Source: Roseinatronobacter alkalisoli
GTDB taxonomy: Bacteria > Pseudomonadota > Alphaproteobacteria > Rhodobacterales > Rhodobacteraceae
NCBI RefSeq assembly: GCF_028745735.1
Contig: NZ_JAQZSM010000011.1
Coordinates: 1 to 64,000, forward strand
Direction of reading: 5' to 3'
Length of the DNA stretch: 64,000 nucleotides
Position 1 is the first letter of the stretch, and the number at the start of each line of letters is the position of its first letter. Shown piece after piece: positions 37,225 through 46,186 of the stretch. The translations under genes were made by a program, and so were the position numbers. Below the pieces are notes generated by a model. That model did no database searches and was not told where the DNA came from. It saw nothing but the letters and a program-made list of their open reading frames with translations.

Positions 37225-37455
37225 TGACAAAGAAACCGCAGACATCGAAAGACGCCGCCGAGAAGGTGGTCAAAAACATCTGCCGTAAGGCTCGGCAGAC
37301 ATATTCAGCTTAAGAGAAGATTTGTATTGTATTAGCAGGCCTGCGCGGCGAGGAAAGCATCTCGGTGCTATGCCGCCAGGAGGGTATTGCTGAGAGCCTG
37401 TATTACAGCTGGTCGAAGGAATTTCTCGAAGCTGGCAAGCGGCGGTTATCTGGGG
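37225..37455 (+). pseudogene. IS3-family OrfA remnant
   Basis: ATG 37225 starts TKKPQTSKDAAEKVVKNICR, typical of IS3-type OrfA. A TAA interrupts after QTYSA. The frame then continues with EKICIVLAGLRGEESISVLC and GIAESLYYSWSKEFLEAGKR, the helix-turn-helix of OrfA. OrfB is absent. Confidence 0.75.
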
Positions 37456-37752
37456 GAGAACTGCGCCAGATAATTGTGCTCTGTTTTTCATTTGCCAGAC
37501 GTCCCTTGTAGAGGGATTCCGTGTTCAATTCGGGGACGTCTTTCGCTTCGAAAAGAACCGCGCAATCATCCCTCACCTTGAATGTCCCCTGCCCAAGACG
37601 GCCCTGCAACTCTGCATCGGCAGGGCGCTAACTTACCATCTGCATAAGGGTTTGAGCAGCACGCCTACTTTGCTGTAAACTAGCTGCCGGGTGAGTGTGC
37701 GTTCTTTGTCCGCATTGCTGACGGTTGGTATATCTGAAGCCCCCTTTCAACC

Positions 37753-37795
37753 TTGACAGCACAGAGCCGCTGAATGGTATAGTAACTATACCATT
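37753..37795 (+). promoter_or_regulatory. Promoter-operator of a brnT relic with 23-bp perfect dyad
   Basis: A perfect inverted repeat with 11-bp arms (AATGGTATAGT) around one central base spans 37773-37795. TTGACA at 37753-37758 and TATAGT at 37778-37783 (19-base spacer) form a promoter whose -10 box lies inside the dyad. BrnTA-type toxin-antitoxin operons are autorepressed at such sites. The brnT fragment starts 20 bases later. Confidence 0.65.
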
Positions 37796-37814
37796 TTCAG
37801 CTTATTTGCCGCTT

Positions 37815-37955
37815 ATGAAGTTCGAGTATGACCCGGACAAGAGCACCGCGAACCGTGAAAAACACGGGATCTATTCAAAGCTGTCGGAGGTATTTGCAGA
37901 ATGTTTGCCCAAAAAGTATGCTGGAACTATTTTCACACCACCGGATATGTCTTAA
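37815..37955 (+). pseudogene. BrnT-family toxin fragment
   Basis: ATG 37815 reads MKFEYDPDKSTANREKHGI, the diagnostic N-terminus of BrnT ribonuclease toxins. The sequence afterwards (YSKLSEVFAECLPKK..) no longer fits the family and stops after 46 codons. BrnA antitoxin is not present. Truncated toxin relic. Confidence 0.65.
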
Positions 37956-37970
37956 GTTAGACCCGAAAAG

Positions 37971-38243
37971 TTGGTTCCCGCGATTGCGCGCGCTCTGCCA
38001 AGCGTCATAGTACAGACCCCGCGACCTGATTGGTTTGCGTTTCACAAGTTGATCGTGGTCGAACGCCACCGCCAAGGACACAAGCAGGCGAACGCCTGGA
38101 AGGACCGTGCACCTTCTGTGGACCTGATCGATCTTCTGGCGCAGGACAGTTCCGATGACTTGCGTGGAGCAAATCAGGACGTGTGCTGGCGGGAATGGAT
38201 GCATTCCAGTCTGTCGATGTTGCAGGACACGGCCGCAGTACTT
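37971..38243 (+). pseudogene. C-terminal fragment of a possible nucleotidyltransferase-fold protein
   Basis: The frame gives VIVQTPRPDWFAFHKLIVVE, then KDRAPSVDLIDLLAQD and WREWMHSSL. The motif TPRP-FA-HKL with following Lys-Asp-Arg is what I recall from GSU2403-type nucleotidyltransferase-fold proteins of toxin-like operons. No start codon or N-terminal catalytic part is present. Tentative. Confidence 0.35.
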
Positions 38244-38277
38244 CACGGTCGCGCTCAAGCACCTAACAAGAAACGAA

Positions 38278-38301
38278 ACAGGGCGGCTTTCGCCGCCCTG
38301 T
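38278..38301 (-). terminator. Rho-independent terminator of the outer-membrane protein gene
   Basis: Perfect 10-bp stem (ACAGGGCGGC / GCCGCCCTGT) with a TTTC loop, 29 bases past the stop codon at 38330. On the minus strand it is followed by a T-rich run (TTTCGTTTCTTG). Confidence 0.85.
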
Positions 38302-38329
38302 AGAACCTTTACTGCAATAAACGTGCCAG

Positions 38330-38923
38330 TCAGAAACGGAGAGATGCGCCCAAGGCTAAGCCAGTGGCGTTAACATTGGCACCGCCACGGCTGCGGCTAT
38401 GCAGAACTTCGCCAGTTAGGATCATGTTGCTCTGCATCAGATGCGAAACGCCAACCCCTGCCACCAGACCATTGGTGCTGCGGGTATCGCCACCGCCAAC
38501 AGCATCATGATTCACATGGGCGACGCCGAGTGTACCGAAGCCCCAGAAACGACCTTCGTCCCCGAATTTTGGGCCTGCCCGCCCACGTACCGCAGCCGCC
38601 CAGTTGATTTCGCGCCCACCGATGGTCTGATCAAACCCCGGCGCGACCGACAACTCGACACCAGTGACCCAAGTGCCCATATCCATGTTGTAGCCGCCAT
38701 GCAGTGCGCCTCCGGCAGCGGTCTTACTGTTACCACCTGTCCAGGTAGCGCGACCGAAACCAAGGGTCGCACCTGCGTAGGCACCGGTCCAGTTCACATA
38801 GGTGGGTGCTGGAGCTGGTGCAGGTGTCATCACCTGAGGCTCAACTGTCGGTTGCTTCACGTTGCCTGCAAAAGCAGGCGCGGCAAAACCTGCGATTAGT
38901 GCTATGGCAATCAGTTTTTTCAT
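38330..38923 (-). CDS. Outer-membrane beta-barrel protein (OmpA/Omp25-like barrel)
   Basis: 197 residues with a signal peptide (KKLIAIALIAGFAAPAFA) and a strong AAGGAG site. After a Pro-rich segment (APAPAPTYVNWTGAY) alternating hydrophobic strands rich in Gly follow (YAGATLGFGRATW, GALHGGYNMDMG, GLVAGVGVSHLM). It ends LALGASLRF, the terminal Phe expected for BAM-inserted barrels. The size fits an 8-strand barrel. Monocistronic with its own terminator. Function structural or unknown. Confidence 0.85.
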   Translation of the reverse strand: MKKLIAIALIAGFAAPAFAGNVKQPTVEPQVMTPAPAPAPTYVNWTGAYAGATLGFGRATWTGGNSKTAAGGALHGGYNMDMGTWVTGVELSVAPGFDQTIGGREINWAAAVRGRAGPKFGDEGRFWGFGTLGVAHVNHDAVGGGDTRSTNGLVAGVGVSHLMQSNMILTGEVLHSRSRGGANVNATGLALGASLRF

Positions 38924-39702
38924 TGGTTTTCTCCTTCCGGGTCGACCTCACTTTGTGGTCACCCTATCACTTGCACATAATGCATGCTCTCCTGAAAAGG
39001 TTCCACCGCTCGCCGAGGTTTATTGTTCCCCACCCCAAAATGTTGCGCGACAGCAACAGCATTGAGCGGCATGTTGCCGAAACCATGTAATTGTTCTCGC
39101 ATCGGTCAGCGACGCAGGCGATGATAATCGGTTGACAACGCGGAACAAAATCTCGTCGGAATGCGGAGATGTGTATCACCTTCGGCGTGAGGCAATAATC
39201 CGATGGAACGCGAGTGCTTCGAGAGACGTTGGCGAACGCATTCTTTACCTATTCCGACGATTACCTCATCAATTCCGATCACTGAGGAACCGTGGAGATC
39301 GAAGGCATCGGATCAATCCGGCAAGCAGAAGAAGAGGCCACGGAGGACGCTCAATTGGCAACACGAAACCTCTGGAATGCTGCTCCACTAGATGATTTCA
39401 GACAAGGTCTGTGGGTAGAGGCGGTCTGGAACAGATCATAGCGTGGATTCCGCCGTTCCGCTACATTGTTTGAGGAAAAGCTATTTTTTTTCGTGCACGG
39501 CGTCGTCGTTGATTTTGTTGAGATCCTTGATCACGCCTTGAATTGCTCCGCCGCACAAAGGCCGACTTGTTTCTAAAGCAACGCGACAGCTAGCTCCCTA
39601 CAACTTGGTGCCCATCGAGGCGCTGCGAGCCACCATCCAGTACCTTGGTACGGCTTCTGGCCCGACTGGAACACAACGTGGAATGAAGGGGTTCCGGATC
39701 CG
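38924..39702. other. 779-bp gap without a recognised gene
   Basis: Short frames only, none convincing on either strand. A TTGACA at 39132 and a T8 run near 39484 are visible but not clearly part of a unit. Probably degraded DNA plus the upstream region of the barrel gene. Confidence 0.4.
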
Positions 39703-40347
39703 TCAGGGGGCTTCGGATGTGCCAAGGCCCAATCTGGCTGCATGCCATGAAGCTTCGGCACGAGAGGAGATCCCGAGTTTGCGATAGATGTCCTTGATAT
39801 ACCCGGCGATCGTGTTCTCTGAAAGCGTTAGCACTTGAGCCACCTCGGCATTGCGCAGGCCGCGGCCAATCATACCCAGTACCTCGCGCTCGCGCAGGGT
39901 CAGGTTTACTTCGGGGGCAGCCGGGCCAGTTCGCTGGAAATGCTGCATGATCCGGCGCGCGACCGAGGGTGACAGCGCAGGGATGCCCCCGGCCACCTGT
40001 TTGAGTTGCGCCGTCAGCATATCCTGGGGCTGTTCCTTGAGCAGGTAGCCGTGCGCGCCCGCAGACAATGCCCCCACGATCGAGGCATCATCCCCCATGA
40101 CGGTGGTGACGATGCAGATCGTGTCAGGCTTCAACATGCGCAGCTTGCGCACTACCGCCAGTCCCGACCCATCTGGCAAGCCAAGATCTATCAGAGCCAT
40201 ATCATAGTGCCGCCGAGTTGATTGCGCGAGGCCGCTGCTCTGGCTTGTCGCCTCGTGCAGGGTGCAGCCCGGAAACGCTGCCATCACGATCTCGCCTAGC
40301 CAGTGACGTGTTTCGCTCAGGTCCTCTACAATCAGCATCTGCCTCAT
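39703..40347 (-). CDS. NarL/LuxR-family response regulator
   Basis: 214 residues. Receiver domain with ED near residue 8, phospho-acceptor Asp54 (MALIDLGLPDG), Thr (VTTVMGD) and Lys (GYLLKEQP). The C-terminal LuxR helix-turn-helix is complete: LTLREREVLGMIGRGLRNAE and LSENTIAGYIKDIYRKLGI. Its start overlaps the kinase stop by 4 bases. Likely target: the divergent lipoprotein-Slam operon, judged from position only. Confidence 0.9.
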   Translation of the reverse strand: MRQMLIVEDLSETRHWLGEIVMAAFPGCTLHEATSQSSGLAQSTRRHYDMALIDLGLPDGSGLAVVRKLRMLKPDTICIVTTVMGDDASIVGALSAGAHGYLLKEQPQDMLTAQLKQVAGGIPALSPSVARRIMQHFQRTGPAAPEVNLTLREREVLGMIGRGLRNAEVAQVLTLSENTIAGYIKDIYRKLGISSRAEASWHAARLGLGTSEAP

Positions 40348-42542
40348 GTGTCTTCTTTCATACTTTTGCTCAACGGAATTTCTGCAGTGATGCGCGTGCC
40401 TTTGGGACTGCTTTCAATTCTGACCACGCCGCGCACGGCGTCGATCCGGTCCCTGAGGTTTGCCAGGCCGTTTCCATGCTGGACACGTGCTGGTTCAAAC
40501 CCATTGCCATCGTCAGATACGCTGACCAGAATGCGTCCTCTCGTGAAGCGGACAGAGATATCCATACGGCCTGGCGAGGCGTGTTTCAAAGCGTTCTGCA
40601 CGGCCTCTCGGATAATCGAGCGCAGCATGTGCGCCGATTGCAGCGGCAGCGCGAGGGCCTGCGCGTTTTCGGCCCACCACTTCATTGTCACTCCGGCAAT
40701 GAAAAGCTGTTCGGCGATCTGGGCGCGTAGGTCTGCGAGCATCTCGTCGAAGGACATGTCCGGATTGGACGCATTGTTGATGATGTCGCGCAGGTCGGTC
40801 AGGGTTTCGCGGATCATGATATCCTTGCGCGTTCGTTCCGGGCTGTGCAGCGCTGCCATGAGTTGCACGCCGATATTGTCGTGAATATCGCGTGCGATGC
40901 GCGTCCGCTCCTCGGACACGCCTTTTTCATAGGCGGCACGACTTTCGAGTGCCTGAGCCAGCATCGCAGTCATCTCTGTGGCAAGTTCCAGATCGCGTGC
41001 TGAGAACAGTCGACGTCCGCCGTCAGCGAATCGGAGTTCAAGAGGAGGCAGTGTGTGGACTCGGGGCAGTGCAAGAATCAGACCATCCTCGCGCAGGTGA
41101 GGGGCGCCTGCATCAACTCCGTGTACAAGACTGAGCGGGTTGAACATGTCGGCCAGTAATACTTGCCAACGGTTTTGTTGATCGCGTTCCGGCGGGGTCA
41201 GGGCCACATCCATGATCTTGCGAAACCGGTCAGCACGTGCTGGCTCGCGGCGGCGCAGGATCAGTCGCGCGAGTGTGTCGCGCAGGGGCAACCATACAAG
41301 CGCAACGATAAGCAGCGACAGCGCGAAAGCTGGTACGCGCTCGTCCACAATGGTCAAAATCAGCAGCGCATCAATACTCAGGAGTAGCACCACGCCCACC
41401 ACATAGAACAAAATACGAAAGGCCCAGTTTTCTAACTGGAACAATTGAAAACGCGCCACACCCAGTGCAACACCGACATAAACCAATAGAAAGAAAACGA
41501 ACGCCACACCTTGCGATAGGAAGGCGTCGATCCCCAGAAGGTGCGGGGCGATGACGGTTATCACAAACGCGCCCGACCCAACCAGCACAGCCAGCCCCAG
41601 CCAACTGAGTGCCGCACGGTCGCGTGGGTCGCCGCGTGTAGCCCGGAACTGAAGGCCCACAAGGATCACAATGGCCAGCAGGGCCAGAATGACCCCCATA
41701 TGAATGCCGATGACTGGACTCTCCATCATTCCCAGATGTGCGAGCACGAACCATGTGCCAAGCACGAGTGCGGGGAACACCAGCCAACGCGGCTGGAACA
41801 AGCGGCGCGGATATACCATGAACAGCCCGATCATGCCCACGCCAAAGGCGAAAGCTCCCAGATGGTTCAGGGAAGAAAGCGCTCGAAAGAGGTCGGCGGG
41901 AAGGGCTAGTTCACGGGTCGAGTAGATGGCAGCCGGAAAGGCCGAAACCATCAGTCCTGCCCCGCTGAACGCGAGGCAGCGCGTTGCCCAGTCACCGCGC
42001 CGCAAGGCCCATATCCAGACCCCGATCCAGACGCCGCCCAGCCCCACTGTGATCTGCAGCCAGAAGGCGAAGGGCAGACTGCGGATTGGGCGCTGGCGCG
42101 CAGGTTGGATCGTGAAGAAGCGGCTCTCGTCCAGGAATTGGACCTCCAGCGTCACCGCGTCATTGCGCAACATCTTCGAAATCTCATCCTGGCGGGCGAA
42201 AAAAGCGTCCATGGTCGCATAGCTGTCCATCGCATCGGGTTCTTCGATCAGATCTTCGGGGGTGATGGACAATACCTTGCCATCGCTATCAGCAAGGGCC
42301 GCGAGCGAGGAGAGCAACGTCGGGATACCTGTGCCGGGCAGACCGGCCACAGGGCTGCCAGGGAAAACTGCGTCGATCCTCATACCGTCAATGCGCGCCG
42401 GGGCCGTACTGCGGGCCTCGGGCGTCAGTCGCAGGCCAAGATAGGCCTGATCCAGCGCAATGCCCAGTGAAAGCACTGCCAGAAGCAGGCTGATCGTCCC
42501 CAGGATGTAGATTTGGATGACCGGCGGAATGCGGATTTTCAC
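40344..42542 (-). CDS. NarX-type sensor kinase with multi-TM and PDZ-like sensor region
   Basis: 732 residues. TM1 near 10-30, then an extracytoplasmic stretch (~31-165) beginning GLRLTPEARSTAPARIDGMR and GSPVAGLPGTGIP, resembling a PDZ domain. About eight membrane helices (~170-435) precede a HisKA_3 dimerisation helix with His554 (ARDIHDNIGVQL) and an HATPase (EAVQNALKHAS, DDGNGFEPA, GNGLANLRDR). Sensing through PDZ plus multi-TM is like DegS-type envelope sensing or 7TMR kinases. Divergent from the surface lipoprotein gene. Signal unknown. Confidence 0.85.
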   Translation of the reverse strand: MKIRIPPVIQIYILGTISLLLAVLSLGIALDQAYLGLRLTPEARSTAPARIDGMRIDAVFPGSPVAGLPGTGIPTLLSSLAALADSDGKVLSITPEDLIEEPDAMDSYATMDAFFARQDEISKMLRNDAVTLEVQFLDESRFFTIQPARQRPIRSLPFAFWLQITVGLGGVWIGVWIWALRRGDWATRCLAFSGAGLMVSAFPAAIYSTRELALPADLFRALSSLNHLGAFAFGVGMIGLFMVYPRRLFQPRWLVFPALVLGTWFVLAHLGMMESPVIGIHMGVILALLAIVILVGLQFRATRGDPRDRAALSWLGLAVLVGSGAFVITVIAPHLLGIDAFLSQGVAFVFFLLVYVGVALGVARFQLFQLENWAFRILFYVVGVVLLLSIDALLILTIVDERVPAFALSLLIVALVWLPLRDTLARLILRRREPARADRFRKIMDVALTPPERDQQNRWQVLLADMFNPLSLVHGVDAGAPHLREDGLILALPRVHTLPPLELRFADGGRRLFSARDLELATEMTAMLAQALESRAAYEKGVSEERTRIARDIHDNIGVQLMAALHSPERTRKDIMIRETLTDLRDIINNASNPDMSFDEMLADLRAQIAEQLFIAGVTMKWWAENAQALALPLQSAHMLRSIIREAVQNALKHASPGRMDISVRFTRGRILVSVSDDGNGFEPARVQHGNGLANLRDRIDAVRGVVRIESSPKGTRITAEIPLSKSMKEDT

Positions 42543-42651
42543 TTGGATGACACCCAGTTCGGACAGGGCAGGTTAGACAAGCGTGGGGCAGTGATACGAC
42601 GGCCATCTTATCGCGCCCGCCCATTTTATCAATCCGGTATCCCTGCATCCG

Positions 42652-42670
42652 CCCCCCCTGTTCGGGGGGG
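42652..42670. promoter_or_regulatory. G/C hairpin between the divergent kinase and lipoprotein genes
   Basis: CCCCCCC-TGTTC-GGGGGGG, a perfect 7-bp inverted repeat about midway between the kinase start (42542) and the lipoprotein start (42767). Possibly the operator of the NarL-type regulator or an mRNA leader hairpin. No T-run follows. Confidence 0.4.
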
Positions 42671-42766
42671 TGACGGACAATGACGCGCCGCTAATCTGTG
42701 TGCCACAAGGTTCGGAGCATCACCGGTGCGCGTTGCCTTTGCATATTTAAGACAATTGGAGGCAAT

Positions 42767-43432
42767 ATGATCAAACGGTATACATTGCGACGCACAGGAG
42801 TAATGATCACAGCAAGCGTTGCGCTGGCTGGCTGCCTTGGCGGCGGCGGGGGCGCAGGAGGAGGAGGTGGCGGGGGCGGCGGAGCTGGGACAGTTACGCA
42901 GCATGATGCCCGCTTTGATCAGATCTCGGGCATGATACCGACAACTGACATGCCGACAACCGGGAGTGCCGATTACGCAGGTTCGGTCAAGACCGTCCTT
43001 AATGAGGGCAGCACCCCGATCGGCACGTTGTTGGGGGATATTGAAATGCAGCTCAATTTCGGGCAGGCCTTTGCTGATCCGGCGTCACAAAGCGTGTCAG
43101 GGCGTATCCACAATATCCGGGGCACGGTCGGAACTGAGGATGTGACCTATGAGGGGGAACTGACGACGGCAGCTGCCGCTGCGCCTAGCACCATGTCGAT
43201 CAACCAGATGGCTATTGCCGGAACGACAGTGACAACGGGCGTAATCGCGTCAAACTTTGGTGGTGAACTGACACTTGACGGTACTACTGGCAATGCGAAC
43301 CTGATGCTGGGCGGTGCGTTCGTCGGGGCAGGTGGGCAGGCAGCTTCTGGCCCTGCGGTTGGTGGATGGTGGCGTCCCGGCGGGCTGTCGGATTACACGG
43401 TAGGCGGCACCTGGTACATTGAGCGGCAGTGA
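42767..43432 (+). CDS. Slam-dependent surface lipoprotein (TbpB/HpuA-like barrel)
   Basis: 221 residues with GGAGG before the ATG. Lipobox LAGC (Cys25) is followed by a Gly-rich tether of about 15 residues, typical of surface lipoproteins. The rest is beta-rich: GSADYAGSV, LLGDIEMQLNFGQ, VSGRIHNIRGTV, TLDGTTGNANLMLGGAFVG, GGWW..YTVGGTWYI, as in the C-lobe barrel of TbpB-type proteins. The Slam exporter gene overlaps its stop codon, strongly supporting surface display. Ligand (haem, iron protein or other) unknown. Confidence 0.8.
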   Translation: MIKRYTLRRTGVMITASVALAGCLGGGGGAGGGGGGGGGAGTVTQHDARFDQISGMIPTTDMPTTGSADYAGSVKTVLNEGSTPIGTLLGDIEMQLNFGQAFADPASQSVSGRIHNIRGTVGTEDVTYEGELTTAAAAAPSTMSINQMAIAGTTVTTGVIASNFGGELTLDGTTGNANLMLGGAFVGAGGQAASGPAVGGWWRPGGLSDYTVGGTWYIERQ

Positions 43433-44646
43433 CCTGCGTGGGGCTGCCAAGGAGGATGAGCTATACCCGGAACGACCTTCGTGTGATACGGCGCGCTGCC
43501 GCTGCCGCGTGTCTGGCGGTGTTCTACTGTTTATGTCCGTCTGTTTTGACAGCGCAGTCCTCATCCGAGTCAGCGCAGCACAGCCTTGCCATGCTGAGCG
43601 GTCAGGTATCCGCCGACCCAGCCGACCCAGAGGCTCGCATCCGACTGGCAATGGCGCTGCTGCTATCAGGTGCGCCGGACCGGGCGCGCTATCATTTGTT
43701 GCAGGCGCGCGGTACCCCTCTCGCTGTGGCAGAGCGCATCCAACTGGACGCGCTTCTCGCACGGATCGAGCCCCGGCGCGATCGCGAGGGCTGGCTAAGC
43801 TTTGCGATTGTCCCGGAGACAAATCCGGCCCAACGCACCGACACTGATACGATCTGGATCGGCGATGTGCCATTTCGTCTGAACCCTAATGCACGTGCGC
43901 AGCGCGCGACTGGGCTGCATATCAGCGCAGGTGGAGCGCTGATGCCACAAATTTCTGCCGGTCTGCGGGTGCGGCTTGGGGCAAGTGTCGCTGCACGGCT
44001 TTACGGAAACCGCGCGCTGCGGGACATCACACTGCGCGGCGATCTGGGCCTGCAAGGTCAGACAACGGGGGGGCATGATTGGCAGATTACCGGGTCGCTG
44101 GCGCGGCGCTCTCTTGGTGGTCGTAGTTTCGGGCAGGGTATGGGTCTGCATATGAGTTGGTCACAACGGCTGGGGCGCGCCTCGGTCCTGCGGCTGCGCA
44201 TGGATGGGGTGAACTGGCGTTTTGCCAATCATCCGGCGCTGGATGGCCCTCAATTGTCGGCATCTGCCGATCTACGCCATGTACTTCGCCCTGATCTGGT
44301 GCTTACCGCCACCGTATCCGTGTCACGTATCAAGGCGCGGGCTGCCCATGAGGCCGGGCGCAGCCTGCGGGTCGGTCTGGGGGCACAGCAGAGCTTTGCG
44401 GGTGGACCGATTCTGGGAATCGATGCCTATACACAGACCCATCGTCGCGATGGCGGCGACCCTGTGTTGGGCATTATACGTAGCGACAACCAAGTCGGGC
44501 TTAGGTTGCGTGCCATGCACCGGGATCTGACACTTGGCACCTACAGCCCCGCCATCGAGATTTCAACTACCCGGCAACGATCAAACAGTCCGCTGCATAC
44601 CTGGCGCAACACTCGGGCGTCGCTGTCACTGAGCCGGGCATTCTAG
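43429..44646 (+). CDS. Surface lipoprotein assembly modifier (Slam, DUF560)
   Basis: 405 residues if read from the GTG overlapping the lipoprotein stop (GTGA). ATG 43456 is also possible but lies directly on its AAGGAGG. Signal peptide through VLTAQS, then TPR-like helices (~50-115: DPEARIRLAMALLLSGAPDR). The remainder is a large beta-barrel of the DUF560 type: GWLSFAIVPETNPAQ, GLHISAGGALMPQIS, WSQRLGRASVLRLRM, ending LSLSRAF with terminal Phe. Slam moves lipoproteins across the outer membrane; its partner is the gene immediately upstream. Confidence 0.85.
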   Translation: MTCVGLPRRMSYTRNDLRVIRRAAAAACLAVFYCLCPSVLTAQSSSESAQHSLAMLSGQVSADPADPEARIRLAMALLLSGAPDRARYHLLQARGTPLAVAERIQLDALLARIEPRRDREGWLSFAIVPETNPAQRTDTDTIWIGDVPFRLNPNARAQRATGLHISAGGALMPQISAGLRVRLGASVAARLYGNRALRDITLRGDLGLQGQTTGGHDWQITGSLARRSLGGRSFGQGMGLHMSWSQRLGRASVLRLRMDGVNWRFANHPALDGPQLSASADLRHVLRPDLVLTATVSVSRIKARAAHEAGRSLRVGLGAQQSFAGGPILGIDAYTQTHRRDGGDPVLGIIRSDNQVGLRLRAMHRDLTLGTYSPAIEISTTRQRSNSPLHTWRNTRASLSLSRAF

Positions 44647-44725
44647 AGTAGACTGCGCACGAGTTGACTTTTGAGAATTTCCGTCTGGCTTGATTTCTGA
44701 TTCAGACTGACTGCCGTGAAGGAAG

Positions 44726-44960
44726 TTGGTATGTATCGGCAAACCGTTTTCTTCAGATTTGCGTCCGCGATTTATCGCTGCTCTGGATGAAGGTATGTCC
44801 TCCAGTGCTGCGAGGCCAGGATGCAGATCTGCGCGGTTCAAGGCAGATCGCAGGCGGCGACGTGTCAGTGCTAAGGTCGGGCCGAGGCGTTGTCGATGGG
44901 CTGATACCGCACGTCTGGCTGGCCGGAGAACATGCTTGAACTGTTCCTGAGCTGAAACGT
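44726..44960 (+). pseudogene. IS630-family transposase N-terminal relic
   Basis: The frame GKPFSSDLRPRFIAALDEGM matches the opening of IS630-type transposases. After SSAA the frame breaks, and the sequence decays with stops in all frames. No catalytic part remains. Confidence 0.55.
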
Positions 44961-45025
44961 TGCGCGATCGACCGATAACCGCATCAAGAGTTCTGTGAGT
45001 AGCGTTGCGTGGCGGTTCACGCACC

Positions 45026-46186
45026 CTATCGACCCAGCGCGGCGACACCGAGTTGCCGCGCAATACGCCACAATACCTTGTGCCCTAGATCATGATAATC
45101 AACTTCTCCCGACAGTAGCCGCAAATAGCTGCGCGTCATGGAAGGGTTGCGTTCTACGGTACGCGGGAAATAACGGCGCACTGGCGTTGCATATATCAGC
45201 ATACGAATGCGCCGGGCGACGGCAATTTCGCGGTGAATGTAGCGCAGCCGCTCCATATAAGCATCCATAGGGCGCGTGTTGGTTTGCAACGTCCTGACCG
45301 CGACTTCTCCCGCGAATTGTCCTGATCTCATCGCCCACGCTATTCCTTCGCCAGTGATGGGATCGACAAGCCCAGCGGCATCGCCTACTAGCAGCACAGG
45401 ACCGCGGCCTGGTACCTTGCGATAAGCGCCGAAGGGCAGGAAGGCGCCCTTGCAGCGGATCCGGCTTTTATCCCTCAGATGCGGCGCATGCAGCGCAAGA
45501 TACTTGCGAAAGTAGGCCTGCATGTCCGGGTTCTTCGCGTGCAAACCGCCAACACCTAGGGTGATCGAGTCATTCTTGGGAAACTTCCAACCATAACCCC
45601 ACGGCGCTGCACCCAAATCAATCTCGACCGTATTATCATCGGTCAGGGAGCGGTCGAGTTCGACCTCCAATCCGAAGCCGATCTCGGCTGGATCGAAGGC
45701 GCGTCCGTAGAGTGAACGTGCCACAGCACTGTTGGCACCATCCGCACCGATCAGAATCCGCGACGACAGGATGCGGCCATCGGCTAGCGTTAGGCTGGGC
45801 GTCTCAGTGTTAATTGTGCTGACCTTCACAGGCGCAAAAACCTGTGCGCCTGCGGCCACTGCGCGGCGATGCAGTTCTGCGTCAAATTCGCGCCGCATAG
45901 TCATTTGAAGCACAGGCGCGTCGGCCATTTCGCCAATGGTGCTCCCTTCAAAAGCCAAACGAAACCTGGTTGATCCCAAGAAAAGGTTCCGATCGGGACA
46001 AAGTTCAAAGATTTCCGCCATGTAACGCGCGGAGCGCCCAGTGATACCGCCACCGCACAGCTTCTCGCGTGGAAAAGCTGACTTGTCTATAAGGGCAACC
46101 GAAAGCCCTGACCGTGCCGCCGTGATCGCCGCTGCACTACCTGCAGGGCCAGAGCCCAGTACAAGAACATCAAAGCTGTGTTTCAC
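45026..46186 (-). CDS. Geranylgeranyl-reductase-family FAD-dependent oxidoreductase
   Basis: 386 residues. The GTG start at 46186 has AGAGGG upstream and begins KHSFDVLVLGSGPAGSAAA, the Rossmann FAD fingerprint; the longer reading adds an unlikely 44-residue tail. Family motifs follow: FPREKLCGGGIT, LIGADGANSAVARSL, WGYGWKFPK and the second FAD motif VLLVGDAAGLVDPITGEGI. Such flavoproteins reduce isoprenoid double bonds or act in quinone, lipid or pigment pathways. No photosynthesis or carotenoid genes are nearby, so a BchP role cannot be claimed. Confidence 0.85.
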   Translation of the reverse strand: MKHSFDVLVLGSGPAGSAAAITAARSGLSVALIDKSAFPREKLCGGGITGRSARYMAEIFELCPDRNLFLGSTRFRLAFEGSTIGEMADAPVLQMTMRREFDAELHRRAVAAGAQVFAPVKVSTINTETPSLTLADGRILSSRILIGADGANSAVARSLYGRAFDPAEIGFGLEVELDRSLTDDNTVEIDLGAAPWGYGWKFPKNDSITLGVGGLHAKNPDMQAYFRKYLALHAPHLRDKSRIRCKGAFLPFGAYRKVPGRGPVLLVGDAAGLVDPITGEGIAWAMRSGQFAGEVAVRTLQTNTRPMDAYMERLRYIHREIAVARRIRMLIYATPVRRYFPRTVERNPSMTRSYLRLLSGEVDYHDLGHKVLWRIARQLGVAALGR

